A DNA stretch of 64,000 nucleotides from contig NZ_JAGIAW010000001.1 in NCBI RefSeq assembly GCF_017744655.1, positions 1,054,001 through 1,118,000 of the forward strand. Reading direction: 5' to 3'. Position numbers and translations under genes: made by a program. This DNA comes from Devosia sp. (GTDB lineage Bacteria; Pseudomonadota; Alphaproteobacteria; Rhizobiales; Devosiaceae). This document shows positions 36,857 to 45,201 of this stretch, piece by piece. The notes beneath the pieces are model-generated. The model saw only the letters and a list, made by a program, of their open reading frames with translations. It ran no database searches and was not told the origin of the DNA. Position 1 is the first letter of the stretch, and each line of letters starts with the position of its first letter.

Positions 36857-38055
36857 GTCTGCTGCCAGTTGATGAAGCGTTGAATCGCATTCTGGCTCGC
36901 GTGCCGGATGTGGTTGGCGAGAGTGTTGCGCTGGCTGGCGCCGCTGGGCGCGTGCTGGCGGAGCCGGTGGTTGCGAGCCATGACCAGCCGCCATTCGATG
37001 CCAGTGCCATGGATGGCTATGCCATGCGGGCGGCGGATGTGGCCGAGGGCGTTTGGCTCAAGGTGATCGGCATGTCGCAGGCTGGGGCGGGCTTTGCCGG
37101 TTCTGTCGGCGTTGGCGAGGCGGTGCGGATTTTTACCGGCGCGCCGCTGCCCGAGGGGACAGATACAGTCATCATGCAGGAAGAGGCGGAGCGGAACGGG
37201 GATCTCGTTCGGTTCACGGCCCCTGCCCGGCTGGGCCATAGCGTTCGGCCGCGGGGTTATGATTTTGCCGTGGGGCGGACGATCCTTGAGCGCGGCACGC
37301 GGCTTGGGGCGTTTCAGGTGGCGGTGGCCGCCGCGGCCAATGCCGGGACTGTCTCGGTCGCTCGGCGGCCGAAGATTGCGCTGCTGGCGACGGGTGATGA
37401 GCTGGTGCTGCCGGGGACAATGCTGGGGCCGGATCAGATCGTGGCGTCCAATAGTTTTGGGCTGGCGGCTTCGCTGGCGCCTTTTGCCGAGGCTGTGACG
37501 GATTTCGGGATTGCGCGGGATAGCCGCGAAGATCTCGATGCCGCGCTGAAGCAGATTTTTGCCAGTGAGCCCGATGTGGTGGTGACCACTGGCGGGGCTA
37601 GCGTTGGCGAGCATGATCTGGTGCAGGCGGCGCTGGTCGAGCATGGCGTAACGCTGGATTTCTGGCGCATTAATATGCGGCCGGGAAAGCCGCTGATGTT
37701 TGGCACGCGGGGCAAGACGCTGGTGTTCGGGCTGCCGGGCAATCCGGTTTCGGCCATGGTCACGGCGGAGATCTTTATCAAGCCGGCGCTGCGGCACTGG
37801 CTGGGATTGCCGGATGTGGAGGCATTGCGGCTGCCGCTGCTGGGGCCGACGCCGGCCAATACCGCGCGGCGGCATTTTATGCGGGCACGCGTTGTCGTTC
37901 AGGACGGCGTGACCGGGCTGCTGCCGATCAGCGAGACGGATAGCGGGCATACCTCGTCGCTGGCGGCGGCTGATGCGCTGATCGTGCAGCCTGAGTTTGA
38001 TCCGGGCCAGCCGATTGGGATGGTGGTTTCGGCCCTGCCGATCGGGGCTATCTAG
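36853..38055 (+). CDS. moeA: Molybdopterin molybdenumtransferase
   Basis: Inserts molybdate into adenylated molybdopterin. 400 residues with DQPPFDASAMDGYAMRAADV, AAANAGTVSVARRPKIALLATGDEL, VVVTTGGASVGEHDLVQ and FGLPGNPVSAMVTAEIFIKP. The start ATG 36853 overlaps the moaC stop; longer frames upstream lie within moaC. The stop codon lies beyond the stop of the convergent MFS gene, so the two genes overlap by eight bases at their 3' ends and lack room for a shared terminator. Confidence 0.97.
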   Translation: MSLLPVDEALNRILARVPDVVGESVALAGAAGRVLAEPVVASHDQPPFDASAMDGYAMRAADVAEGVWLKVIGMSQAGAGFAGSVGVGEAVRIFTGAPLPEGTDTVIMQEEAERNGDLVRFTAPARLGHSVRPRGYDFAVGRTILERGTRLGAFQVAVAAAANAGTVSVARRPKIALLATGDELVLPGTMLGPDQIVASNSFGLAASLAPFAEAVTDFGIARDSREDLDAALKQIFASEPDVVVTTGGASVGEHDLVQAALVEHGVTLDFWRINMRPGKPLMFGTRGKTLVFGLPGNPVSAMVTAEIFIKPALRHWLGLPDVEALRLPLLGPTPANTARRHFMRARVVVQDGVTGLLPISETDSGHTSSLAAADALIVQPEFDPGQPIGMVVSALPIGAI

Positions 38056-39208
38056 CTGGCCGACGCTGGTTGAGAAGGACCAAAACTCCCAGCGCCAGAC
38101 CCGAGCAGACAAGCGCAGCGATCAGCACGGCTTGCGGGCCAATGCCGTCGAGGAGTGCGATGAGCGCTGGTGGCGCGGCGGCGGAGATCAGGTTGAGCGG
38201 CAGGGCGATGCGCGTTAGGGCGCGGGCGTATTCAGCCTTATCGTAGAAGACCAGCGGCATGGTGGCGCGGGCAACAGCCAGGGCACCAGCGCCGATGCCG
38301 TAGACCACGATGAAACTGACGACACCGGCCCAGGTGGCGCCAAAAACCAACAGCAGGATCAGTGACAGGACCAGGGCCGGCGCGGCGACTAGGGCTGTGG
38401 AGAGGCCGTCCCATCGGGCGCCACCGAGAAGGTCGAGAGCTCTCGCGGCGACCTGGATAATGCCGAGGGATGAGGCAAGACCGGCGGCGAGGTCGGGTTG
38501 GACGCTTAGGCTTTTCAGCAGTTCGATCAGAATAGCGGAGAAGCCGAAAGTGACGAAGGCGTTGAGGGCGATGGCTGCAGCGACAAGGTAGAAGGTCATT
38601 TGTGCTGGCGCTGCGGCGACTTCGATGGTTTTGGCCGGAGGAGCAGCGACTGGTTGGGGGCGCGGCAGACCGAGGGCGTAAAGGGCGGCGGCGAAAAGGA
38701 GGAGCGCCGCGAAGATCAGGCTGATCATGCGCCAGTCGGTGAGGCCGGCGAGATAAGCCGTGGTGGGCCAGAAGATAGTGCCGGAGAGGCCCGAGGCGAG
38801 CATGAGGAGACCGATGGCGTTCCTGGCGCGAGCGCCGAGAGCCTCGTTGAGGGCAATGTGAGAGGCGGTCGAGAGCGAGGCGGAGCCGGCGAGACCGAGG
38901 ATGGCCCAGGCGAGGAAATAGGGAATGGCGCCCTGGCTGGCCGCGAGGACGATGAAGCCAAGCGCGGACAGGAAGGATCCCGCGGCAAGCAGCATGCGGG
39001 CGCCGAAGCGGACAAAGGCGGAGCCGAGCAGCGGAGCGCATAGGCCCATGGTGACATAGAAGACAGACGTGCCGGCAAAGATGACCGGTGGCGACAGGTC
39101 GAGGTCGGCAGCCATGGTGCTACCGAGGACGGCGAGGAGGCCGACAGTACCCCAGCCGATGTTCTGGCCGATAGCAAGGACGAGGAGATAACGGATGAGA
39201 ACGGGCAC
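38048..39208 (-). CDS. MFS transporter
   Basis: A 386-residue membrane protein with 12 predicted helices, beginning LIRYLLVLAIGQNIGWGTVGLLAVLG. It contains the major-facilitator pattern of two six-helix halves joined by a short Pro-rich loop (LPRPQPVAAPPAKTIE). It resembles YbfB/oxalate-formate-type MFS proteins in architecture but no substrate motif is recognisable. Start is GTG 39206-39208. The gene is convergent with moeA and overlaps it by eight bases. The 211 bases upstream to the PPOX gene hold divergent promoters; nothing else is seen there. Confidence 0.87.
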   Translation of the reverse strand: MPVLIRYLLVLAIGQNIGWGTVGLLAVLGSTMAADLDLSPPVIFAGTSVFYVTMGLCAPLLGSAFVRFGARMLLAAGSFLSALGFIVLAASQGAIPYFLAWAILGLAGSASLSTASHIALNEALGARARNAIGLLMLASGLSGTIFWPTTAYLAGLTDWRMISLIFAALLLFAAALYALGLPRPQPVAAPPAKTIEVAAAPAQMTFYLVAAAIALNAFVTFGFSAILIELLKSLSVQPDLAAGLASSLGIIQVAARALDLLGGARWDGLSTALVAAPALVLSLILLLVFGATWAGVVSFIVVYGIGAGALAVARATMPLVFYDKAEYARALTRIALPLNLISAAAPPALIALLDGIGPQAVLIAALVCSGLALGVLVLLNQRRPAR

Positions 39209-39419
39209 TGGATGGATCGGCGGCGGGAGGGAAGTAAGCCGATATCGTGGCGCTATAGAGGTTTGATGACAATGTCTGCGCGCGAGACACAGGGCCCCTC
39301 ACCTGTGGTCGGCCTCCGGTAGGTCTTGCGATGGCCTCTTGCCATTTTTGAATAGACAGGGTTTACTGGATTTGAGGTACGTACGTCAGGTTTCCGGACG
39401 TGGACGGGAGGGGTTGGAC

Positions 39420-40067
39420 GTGCAGGATATTGCGGGACGGGACGAACATGTAATTCGGGATGAAGAAGCGCTGAGACGGCTTTATCCGGCGACGCATGAT
39501 CTTGCCATTCAGAAGTTCCAGGGCGCGCTCGGCAGGCATGCCCAGGAGTTCATCCGGCGTTCGCCCTTCCTCTGCATCGGCACGCAGGACATGGACGGCA
39601 GAGCGGATGTCAGTCCGCGCGGGGACCCGCCGGGGTTTGTCAAAATACTCGATCCCACGACCCTCGCCATTCCCGATCGGCCGGGAAACAATCGGCTGGA
39701 CAGCCTTTCCAACATTGTCGTCAACCCAATCGTGGGGCTGCTGTTCGTCATTCCCGGCTTTGACGATACGCTCAGGGTGAATGGTCGGGCGCGATTGACG
39801 ACCGACCCCGAACTGCTGGCGACTATGGTGGTCAACGATCGTGTCCCAACTCTGGCTATCGTGGTGGAGGTGCAAGAAGTCTTCATGCACTGCGCCAAAG
39901 CGTTTCGGCGCTCGCGCCTTTGGGACCCGGCATATCAGCAGGACCGCAAGGAAATGCCATCGCTGATCAAGATTATCCTCGACGAGACCACCGGCGCACC
40001 AGACGACAAGGCGATGCAGGCGATCGATGCGGGACTGGAAGAGGACTACAAACGCACGCTCTATTGA
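39420..40067 (+). CDS. FMN-dependent PPOX-type flavoprotein (pyridoxamine 5'-phosphate oxidase fold)
   Basis: A 215-residue split-barrel flavoprotein related to the MSMEG_1061 family. Visible features are RRSPFLCIGTQDMDGRADVSPRGDPPGFV, PDRPGNNRLDSLSNIVVNPIVGLLFVIPG and the C-terminal CAKAFRRSRLW. Family members bind FMN; physiological substrates are mostly unknown. I prefer GTG 39420 as start because GGGAGGGG precedes it and homology begins near there; an upstream ATG at 39339 would add 27 residues. A terminator shared with clpA follows. Confidence 0.82.
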   Translation: MQDIAGRDEHVIRDEEALRRLYPATHDLAIQKFQGALGRHAQEFIRRSPFLCIGTQDMDGRADVSPRGDPPGFVKILDPTTLAIPDRPGNNRLDSLSNIVVNPIVGLLFVIPGFDDTLRVNGRARLTTDPELLATMVVNDRVPTLAIVVEVQEVFMHCAKAFRRSRLWDPAYQQDRKEMPSLIKIILDETTGAPDDKAMQAIDAGLEEDYKRTLY

Positions 40068-40088
40068 GCGCTCCTGACGGGAGAGACG

Positions 40089-40117
40089 AAAAGGCCGGGA
40101 TCGCTCCCGGCCTTTTT
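40089..40117. terminator. Bidirectional intrinsic terminator
   Basis: AAAAGGCCGGGA, loop TCGC, TCCCGGCCTTTTT. A 12-pair stem flanked by A and T tracts, serving both the PPOX gene (plus) and clpA (minus), whose stop lies at 40120. Confidence 0.9.
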
Positions 40118-40119
40118 GC

Positions 40120-42465
40120 TTAGCTGTTCTTGTCGGCCGTGGCCTTGGGCTTTTTGGGCTTGGGTAAGGCCTTGGGCTTGGCCGGGCGCGGGGGCACCGC
40201 GACGAGTTCGAGCTTGGCTTCCGAACCTTCGCCGACCACGGCAACGGTGACATTGCCGCCGTTGACGAGTTCGCCGAAGAGAACCTGGTCGGCCAGCGGC
40301 TTCTTGACGTATTCCTGGATCACGCGACCAAGCGGGCGCGCGCCCATGCGTTCGTCATAGCCGTGTTCGGCCAGCCAATCGGCGGCTTCCGGAGTCAGGT
40401 TGATCGTGACACCGCGCTCGGCCAACTGGCCTTCGAGCTGCAGCACGAACTTTTCGACCACGCGGCGCACCACTTCGCGCGGGAGAGGCGCGAAGGAGAT
40501 GATGGCATCGAGGCGGTTGCGGAACTCGGGCGTGAAGGTGCGGTTGATCGCCTCTTCATCGTCCCCCTGCTCGCGCTTGCGGCCGAAGCCGATGGGCGAG
40601 CGGGCGAGTTCGGATGCACCCACGTTCGACGTCATGATCAGGATCACGTTGCGGAAGTCGACCGACTTGCCGTTGTGGTCCGTGAGCTTGCCGTGGTCCA
40701 TGACCTGCAACAGGATGTTGTAGAGGTCCGGATGGGCCTTTTCGATTTCGTCGAGCAGAACCACGCAATGCGGGTGCTGGTCGACGCCGTCGGTGAGCAG
40801 GCCGCCCTGATCGAAGCCGACATAGCCCGGAGGCGCACCGATGAGGCGCGAAACCGTGTGGCGTTCCATATATTCGGACATGTCGAAGCGGAGCAGTTCG
40901 ACGCCGAGGGTATCGGCAAGCTGCTTGGCAACTTCGGTCTTACCCACGCCGGTCGGGCCGGTGAAGAGGTAGGAACCGATCGGCTTTTCCGGTTCGCGCA
41001 GGCCCGCACGGGCGAGCTTGATGGCCGAGGACAGCGCGGTGATCGCCTGATCCTGACCGAAGACGACAGTCTTGAGGCTCTGTTCGAGACCCGAGAGCAG
41101 TTCGGCATCGGACTTGGAGACCGACTTTGGCGGGATGCGGGCGATGGTCGCGATGGTGGCTTCGATGTCTTCGACGTCGATGATCTTCTTGCGCTGGTCT
41201 TCCGGCAAGAGCATCTGGCTGGCGCCGGTTTCGTCGATCACGTCGATGGCCTTGTCGGGCAGCTTGCGATCGTTGATGTAGCGCGCGCTCAATTCCACAG
41301 CGGCCTTGAGGGCATCGTCCGTGTACTTGATCTTGTGGAATTCCTCGAAGTAAGGGCGCAGGCCCTTCACGATCTCGATGGCATCGGGAACGGTCGGCTC
41401 GTTGACGTCGATCTTTTGGAAACGACGAACGAGAGCACGGTCCTTTTCGAAGAACTGGCGATATTCCTTATAGGTGGTCGAGCCGATGCAACGGATCGCG
41501 CCGGAAGCCAGAGCGGGCTTCAGGAGATTGCTGGCATCGAGCGCGCCGCCGGACGTGGCGCCAGCGCCGATCATGGTGTGGATCTCGTCGATGAAGAGCA
41601 CCGCATTCGGCATCTTCTCGAGTTCCTTCATGACGGACTTGAGGCGTTCTTCGAAGTCACCGCGATAGCGGGTGCCGGCGAGGAGCGAGCCCATGTCGAG
41701 GGCATAGATGACCGCTTCCTTGAGCACTTCGGGCACGTCGCCTTCGATGATCTTGCGGGCCAGGCCTTCGGCGATGGCGGTCTTGCCGACGCCAGCGTCA
41801 CCCACATAGAGCGGGTTGTTCTTGGAACGGCGGCAGAGCACCTGGATGGTGCGGCGGAGTTCGCTGTCGCGACCGATCAGGGGATCGATCTTGCCGGCGC
41901 GGGCCTTCTCGTTGAGGTTGACGCAGAAATCGGCCAAAGCCGACGTCTTCTTGCCTTCCGCGGCGCCGCCTTCCCCATTGCCTTCACCTTCTTCGGTGCC
42001 GCGGACCTTGCGATCTTCGGCAGGGCCGGACTTGGTGATGCCATGGGAGATGAAGTTGACGGCGTCGAGCCGGCTCATGTCCTGCTGTTCGAGGAAATAG
42101 GCGGCATGGCTCTCGCGCTCGGCGAAAATCGCGACGAGAACGTTGGCGCCGGTCACCTCCTCGCGGCCGGATGATTGGACGTGGATAACGGCGCGCTGGA
42201 TGACGCGCTGGAATGCGGCTGTCGGACGCGCATCCTGGCCGTTCTGGACGACAAGGCTGTCCAGTTCCTCATTGATGAAGTCTTCAAGATCGCTCTTGAG
42301 CGCGTCGATATCGACATCGCAGCCATTGAGCACGGCGATCGTTTCGCGGTCGTCGGTCAGGGCCAGCAAGAGGTGCTCAAGCGTGGCGAACTCGTGGTTC
42401 CGCTCGCGCGCCAGGTTCATCGCCTGATGCAGAGCCTTTTCGAGTCCGCGAGAGAATGAGGGCAT
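40120..42465 (-). CDS. clpA: ATP-dependent Clp protease ATP-binding subunit ClpA
   Basis: AAA+ unfoldase that feeds ClpP. 781 residues with the N domain (SRGLEKALHQAMNLARERNHEFATLEHLLLAL), first Walker A GDAGVGKTAIAEG, the pore-loop region and second Walker A TGPTGVGKTEVAKQ. The IGL/IGF loop for ClpP docking (PIGFGRK) is seen in the second AAA+ module. An acidic, Gly-rich linker near 165-185 (EEGEGNGEGGAAEGKKTS) and a Lys/Pro-rich C-terminal tail are alphaproteobacterial extras. It lies nine bases after clpS, so the adaptor is co-expressed. Confidence 0.98.
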   Translation of the reverse strand: MPSFSRGLEKALHQAMNLARERNHEFATLEHLLLALTDDRETIAVLNGCDVDIDALKSDLEDFINEELDSLVVQNGQDARPTAAFQRVIQRAVIHVQSSGREEVTGANVLVAIFAERESHAAYFLEQQDMSRLDAVNFISHGITKSGPAEDRKVRGTEEGEGNGEGGAAEGKKTSALADFCVNLNEKARAGKIDPLIGRDSELRRTIQVLCRRSKNNPLYVGDAGVGKTAIAEGLARKIIEGDVPEVLKEAVIYALDMGSLLAGTRYRGDFEERLKSVMKELEKMPNAVLFIDEIHTMIGAGATSGGALDASNLLKPALASGAIRCIGSTTYKEYRQFFEKDRALVRRFQKIDVNEPTVPDAIEIVKGLRPYFEEFHKIKYTDDALKAAVELSARYINDRKLPDKAIDVIDETGASQMLLPEDQRKKIIDVEDIEATIATIARIPPKSVSKSDAELLSGLEQSLKTVVFGQDQAITALSSAIKLARAGLREPEKPIGSYLFTGPTGVGKTEVAKQLADTLGVELLRFDMSEYMERHTVSRLIGAPPGYVGFDQGGLLTDGVDQHPHCVVLLDEIEKAHPDLYNILLQVMDHGKLTDHNGKSVDFRNVILIMTSNVGASELARSPIGFGRKREQGDDEEAINRTFTPEFRNRLDAIISFAPLPREVVRRVVEKFVLQLEGQLAERGVTINLTPEAADWLAEHGYDERMGARPLGRVIQEYVKKPLADQVLFGELVNGGNVTVAVVGEGSEAKLELVAVPPRPAKPKALPKPKKPKATADKNS

Positions 42466-42474
42466 ATGATGTTC

Positions 42475-42894
42475 CTATTGCTTTTCCATCACGCATTGCA
42501 GCGGATGCTGGTTCTTGCGTGCCGTATCCATGACGCGGGTCACCTTGGTTTCGGCAACCTCGTATGGATATACGCCGCACTCACCGACCCCCTTCTGGTG
42601 AACGTGCAGCATGATCTGCATGGCGTCTTCACGTGATTTGTTGAAGACGTCCTGCAAGACCAGAACGACGAATTCCATCGGCGTATAGTCGTCGTTGAGC
42701 AGCATAACCCGATAGAGGTTAGGCCGCTTGGTCTTGGGACGCGTCTTGGTGACGGTCCCGGTCTCGAAGCTGTTTCCGCCGTCTCCCTGGCGGCCGCCAT
42801 CATCATCCTTCGGCCCGGCCACAAGCTTTCCGAGGGGCTTCTCGAAGCCTTTGGCGGGACGGGCAGACGGAGAATGAGCGGTGAATGGTGTCAT
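42475..42894 (-). CDS. clpS: ClpS N-end rule adaptor
   Basis: Delivers N-degron substrates to ClpAP. The 139-residue product has a disordered N-terminal extension (about 55 residues, Gly/Lys-rich) followed by the core domain: [25 protein letters not shown], then [12 protein letters not shown] and [15 protein letters not shown]. The substrate-pocket residues in [10 protein letters not shown] and the H in LHVHQKG are present. It is located directly upstream of clpA. The aat gene at 63308, which generates N-degrons, is in the same window but not linked. Confidence 0.97.
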   Translation of the reverse strand: MTPFTAHSPSARPAKGFEKPLGKLVAGPKDDDGGRQGDGGNSFETGTVTKTRPKTKRPNLYRVMLLNDDYTPMEFVVLVLQDVFNKSREDAMQIMLHVHQKGVGECGVYPYEVAETKVTRVMDTARKNQHPLQCVMEKQ

Positions 42895-43223
42895 ATTCTT
42901 AGCGGCATTTCTGGGAGGAACCGAAGCAGCTCTTCGGAACCATTATGTAGGCAAAAAGGGGCCCGTGTTAAGGGGCACATGATCCCGAAAAGTTGAGCGC
43001 CTTTATCCGAGCTTGGTCAAGCGGTTGCCGCATGGCCCTGAAAGAACGCCCGCCGTGACCGGATTGCGACTCTAAGACAGAAATCGATGGCATTTTACGG
43101 AATGGTAACGGGGTGGGCCTATTCTGCATCAATGGCATGGATCGGGCGGGGGCCTCGATCTGCGGGCCAGTTTTCAGTTGCGTACGGGCAGTTTGGCCCG
43201 ATGAGTAAAGTTGGAGTTCCGGG
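42895..43223. other. 329-base divergent intergenic region
   Basis: Lies between clpS (minus) and the SPOR-tailed carboxypeptidase (plus) and must hold both promoters. I see no tRNA, no open frame with coding character and no strong hairpin. A GANTC site (GACTC near 43068) is present; GANTC is the CcrM methylation site in alphaproteobacteria, but one site alone proves nothing. Confidence 0.6.
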
Positions 43224-44807
43224 TTGACCTTCCAGGCCATGACCCCTTGGCGCGCTACGTTTGTCCGTGCCATCGCTGCGATTGCCCTCGTGCTGGGCCT
43301 TTCCCTGCATCTTGCGGCCCCGGCGCACGCCATCGAAAATCTCAGGAAATATGCCGGCATCGTGGTCGACGCGAAGTCTGGCGAAGTCCTCTACGAGGAA
43401 GCCGGCGACCAGAAGCGCTACCCCGCCTCCGTCGCCAAGGTGATGACCCTCTATGTCCTTTTCCAGGAATTGAAGGCGGGTAATCTCAGCCTTTCCACGA
43501 AAATGACCGTTTCCAAGCACGCAGCTTCCGCCGTGCCGACCAAGCTGGGCCTGCGTGCCGGTTCGACGATTTCGGTCGAAGATGCGATCAAGTCGCTGGT
43601 GACGCTGTCGGCCAATGACATGGCCCGCGTGATCGCCGAACATATTTCGGGAAGCGAAAGCAAATTTGCCGAGCGCATGACGGCCACGGCCCGCGCCATG
43701 GGGATGCGCAACACGACCTATCGCAATGCTTCGGGCCTGCCCGACGGTGGTCAATTGACCACGGTGCGCGACCAGGCGATCCTCGGCATCGCGATCTACC
43801 AGCACTTTCCGCAGTACTACGAATTCTTCCAGACCAAGTCGTTCAGCTACAACGGTAAGACCTATGGCAACCACAACCGCGTGCTTGGCTATATGGGCGC
43901 CGTCGATGGCATCAAGACCGGCTACATCAATGCCGCCGGTTCGAACCTGCTTACGGCCGCCCGGAAGGACAATCGCCACATCGTGATCGTCGCCTTCGGC
44001 TTCAACTCGGCCGGTGCGCGCGACGAGAAGGTGCGCCAGCTCGTGGCCAACTACCTGCCCAAGGGCCGCCGTGGCGATTACCTGCAGACCGCCATGGTTC
44101 CGCAGCCGGGCCGCCAGGGCAATTCCAATGTGCAGGTTGCCGTGGCCCAGCCGACGCAGCCGGTTTTCGTGATGCCGATGCCCCTGCCCGGCTTCCGCCT
44201 TGCAGAACTCGCGGCAGCGCAGACTGGCGCCCCGCAGGTCGTCGTGGCTTCGGCGGCGCCAGTTCCGGCCGCTGCCCCCGCCGATATCGGGCTGCAGCCG
44301 GCCGTGCAGGCCGCGGCAGTGCTCGCTGCGCCGACACAGGCGCCGACCCCAGCTTACCCCAGCCAGGACATTATCGGCGCCTGGCTGAGCGATACCTATA
44401 ATCTCGGCGCTCCGCCGGCGGCGCTCGGCTCGACCCGCGCTTCCGCGCCGCTGGAACCCCCTGGCAATGTCGGTGGCGGCGCTGCCCCGGTTTCCGCTCC
44501 GTCGGCCGGGCAGCCCATCGACCTGATGACCAGCGGCACCGTCGATACGGCTGGCCTTGAGGCCGGAACGTGGATCGTACAGATCGGCGCCGGCCCCTCG
44601 GAAAACAGCGCCCGTTCGATGCTATCGGATGCTGCAGGCAAGGTCGGTGGCCTGGGAGACTTCCGCTCCTATGTCGAGCGTTTCGAAAAGAACGGCCAGG
44701 TTTTCTATCGCGCCCGCTTCGTCGGTTTTGGCGACCGCGATGGTGCGACGGCCATGTGCAACCGCCTCAAGGACGCCAATATGGCGTGTCTGGCGATGCA
44801 GGGCTGA
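43224..44807 (+). CDS. D-alanyl-D-alanine carboxypeptidase with C-terminal SPOR domain
   Basis: A 527-residue S11-family peptidase of the periplasm. A signal sequence (FVRAIAAIALVLGLSLHLAAPAHA) leads to S69-V-A-K72, SAN in TLSANDMARV and KTG in DGIKTGYINAAG. A long Ala/Pro/Gln-rich linker (about 300-440) connects to a C-terminal SPOR domain (WIVQIGAGPSENSARSMLSDAAGKVG ... VFYRARFVGFGDRDGATAMCNRLK). SPOR targets proteins to septal peptidoglycan, so this copy probably acts at division sites, unlike the SPOR-less paralogue at 6106. TTG 43224 has GGAG upstream; ATG 43239 is an alternative start. Confidence 0.92.
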   Translation: MTFQAMTPWRATFVRAIAAIALVLGLSLHLAAPAHAIENLRKYAGIVVDAKSGEVLYEEAGDQKRYPASVAKVMTLYVLFQELKAGNLSLSTKMTVSKHAASAVPTKLGLRAGSTISVEDAIKSLVTLSANDMARVIAEHISGSESKFAERMTATARAMGMRNTTYRNASGLPDGGQLTTVRDQAILGIAIYQHFPQYYEFFQTKSFSYNGKTYGNHNRVLGYMGAVDGIKTGYINAAGSNLLTAARKDNRHIVIVAFGFNSAGARDEKVRQLVANYLPKGRRGDYLQTAMVPQPGRQGNSNVQVAVAQPTQPVFVMPMPLPGFRLAELAAAQTGAPQVVVASAAPVPAAAPADIGLQPAVQAAAVLAAPTQAPTPAYPSQDIIGAWLSDTYNLGAPPAALGSTRASAPLEPPGNVGGGAAPVSAPSAGQPIDLMTSGTVDTAGLEAGTWIVQIGAGPSENSARSMLSDAAGKVGGLGDFRSYVERFEKNGQVFYRARFVGFGDRDGATAMCNRLKDANMACLAMQG

Positions 44808-44891
44808 TGCCCTGGCGAAAAGCGAAGTGGCGGGCCGGTCGCCTGCCACCTCTTGTGTAAGCAGTTTGGTGCCTGTGTTTGGAGTAGCCCA

Positions 44892-45164
44892 ATGAGCGAA
44901 CGCAATTCCCTGGTGGAACTGGCCAATTTCATCGGCCGCTCCCCCCTCGCCTCGCCTGACATGACCGCGCGCAACAAGGCGCTGTCGGGCATGACGGAGC
45001 GCCTGATGCCCAAACAGCGGCGCTCGGTGGGCGACCTGATGAACGTGGTACTCACCCTCTCGGCGCGGACGCGGCGCATGGTGCAGGAGCCGGTCAGCAT
45101 CGACATCGACGTGTTCGCCCCGGGCGGCAAACGCGCACTGGTGATGCGGCTAGGTGAGAAATAG
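44892..45164 (+). CDS. Hypothetical 90-residue protein
   Basis: A 90-residue, mildly basic cytoplasmic protein (MSERNSLVELANFIGRSPLA...), with a central helix-rich QRRSVGDLMNVVLTLSARTRRMVQEPVSIDIDVF and C-terminal GGKRALVMRLGEK. I do not recognise a family. The ATG has GGAG at 11 bases upstream. It is 84 bases downstream of the SPOR carboxypeptidase on the same strand and directly followed by a strong terminator, so it likely is the last gene of that unit. Third-position composition matches its neighbours. Confidence 0.7.
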   Translation: MSERNSLVELANFIGRSPLASPDMTARNKALSGMTERLMPKQRRSVGDLMNVVLTLSARTRRMVQEPVSIDIDVFAPGGKRALVMRLGEK

Positions 45165-45196
45165 AAAAAGGGCGCCAATGGCGCCCTTTCTTTTTT
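45165..45196. terminator. Bidirectional intrinsic terminator
   Basis: AAAGGGCGCC, AAT loop, GGCGCCCTTT, then CTTTTTT. It begins at the stop codon of the 90-residue gene and has A-rich sequence on the other side, so it also serves the convergent MATE gene. Confidence 0.9.
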
Positions 45197-45201
45197 GACG
45201 C

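Noticed and set aside
40363..42174. 603-codon frame antisense to clpA
   Set aside because: Shadow of clpA third-position G/C bias; no domain resemblance.
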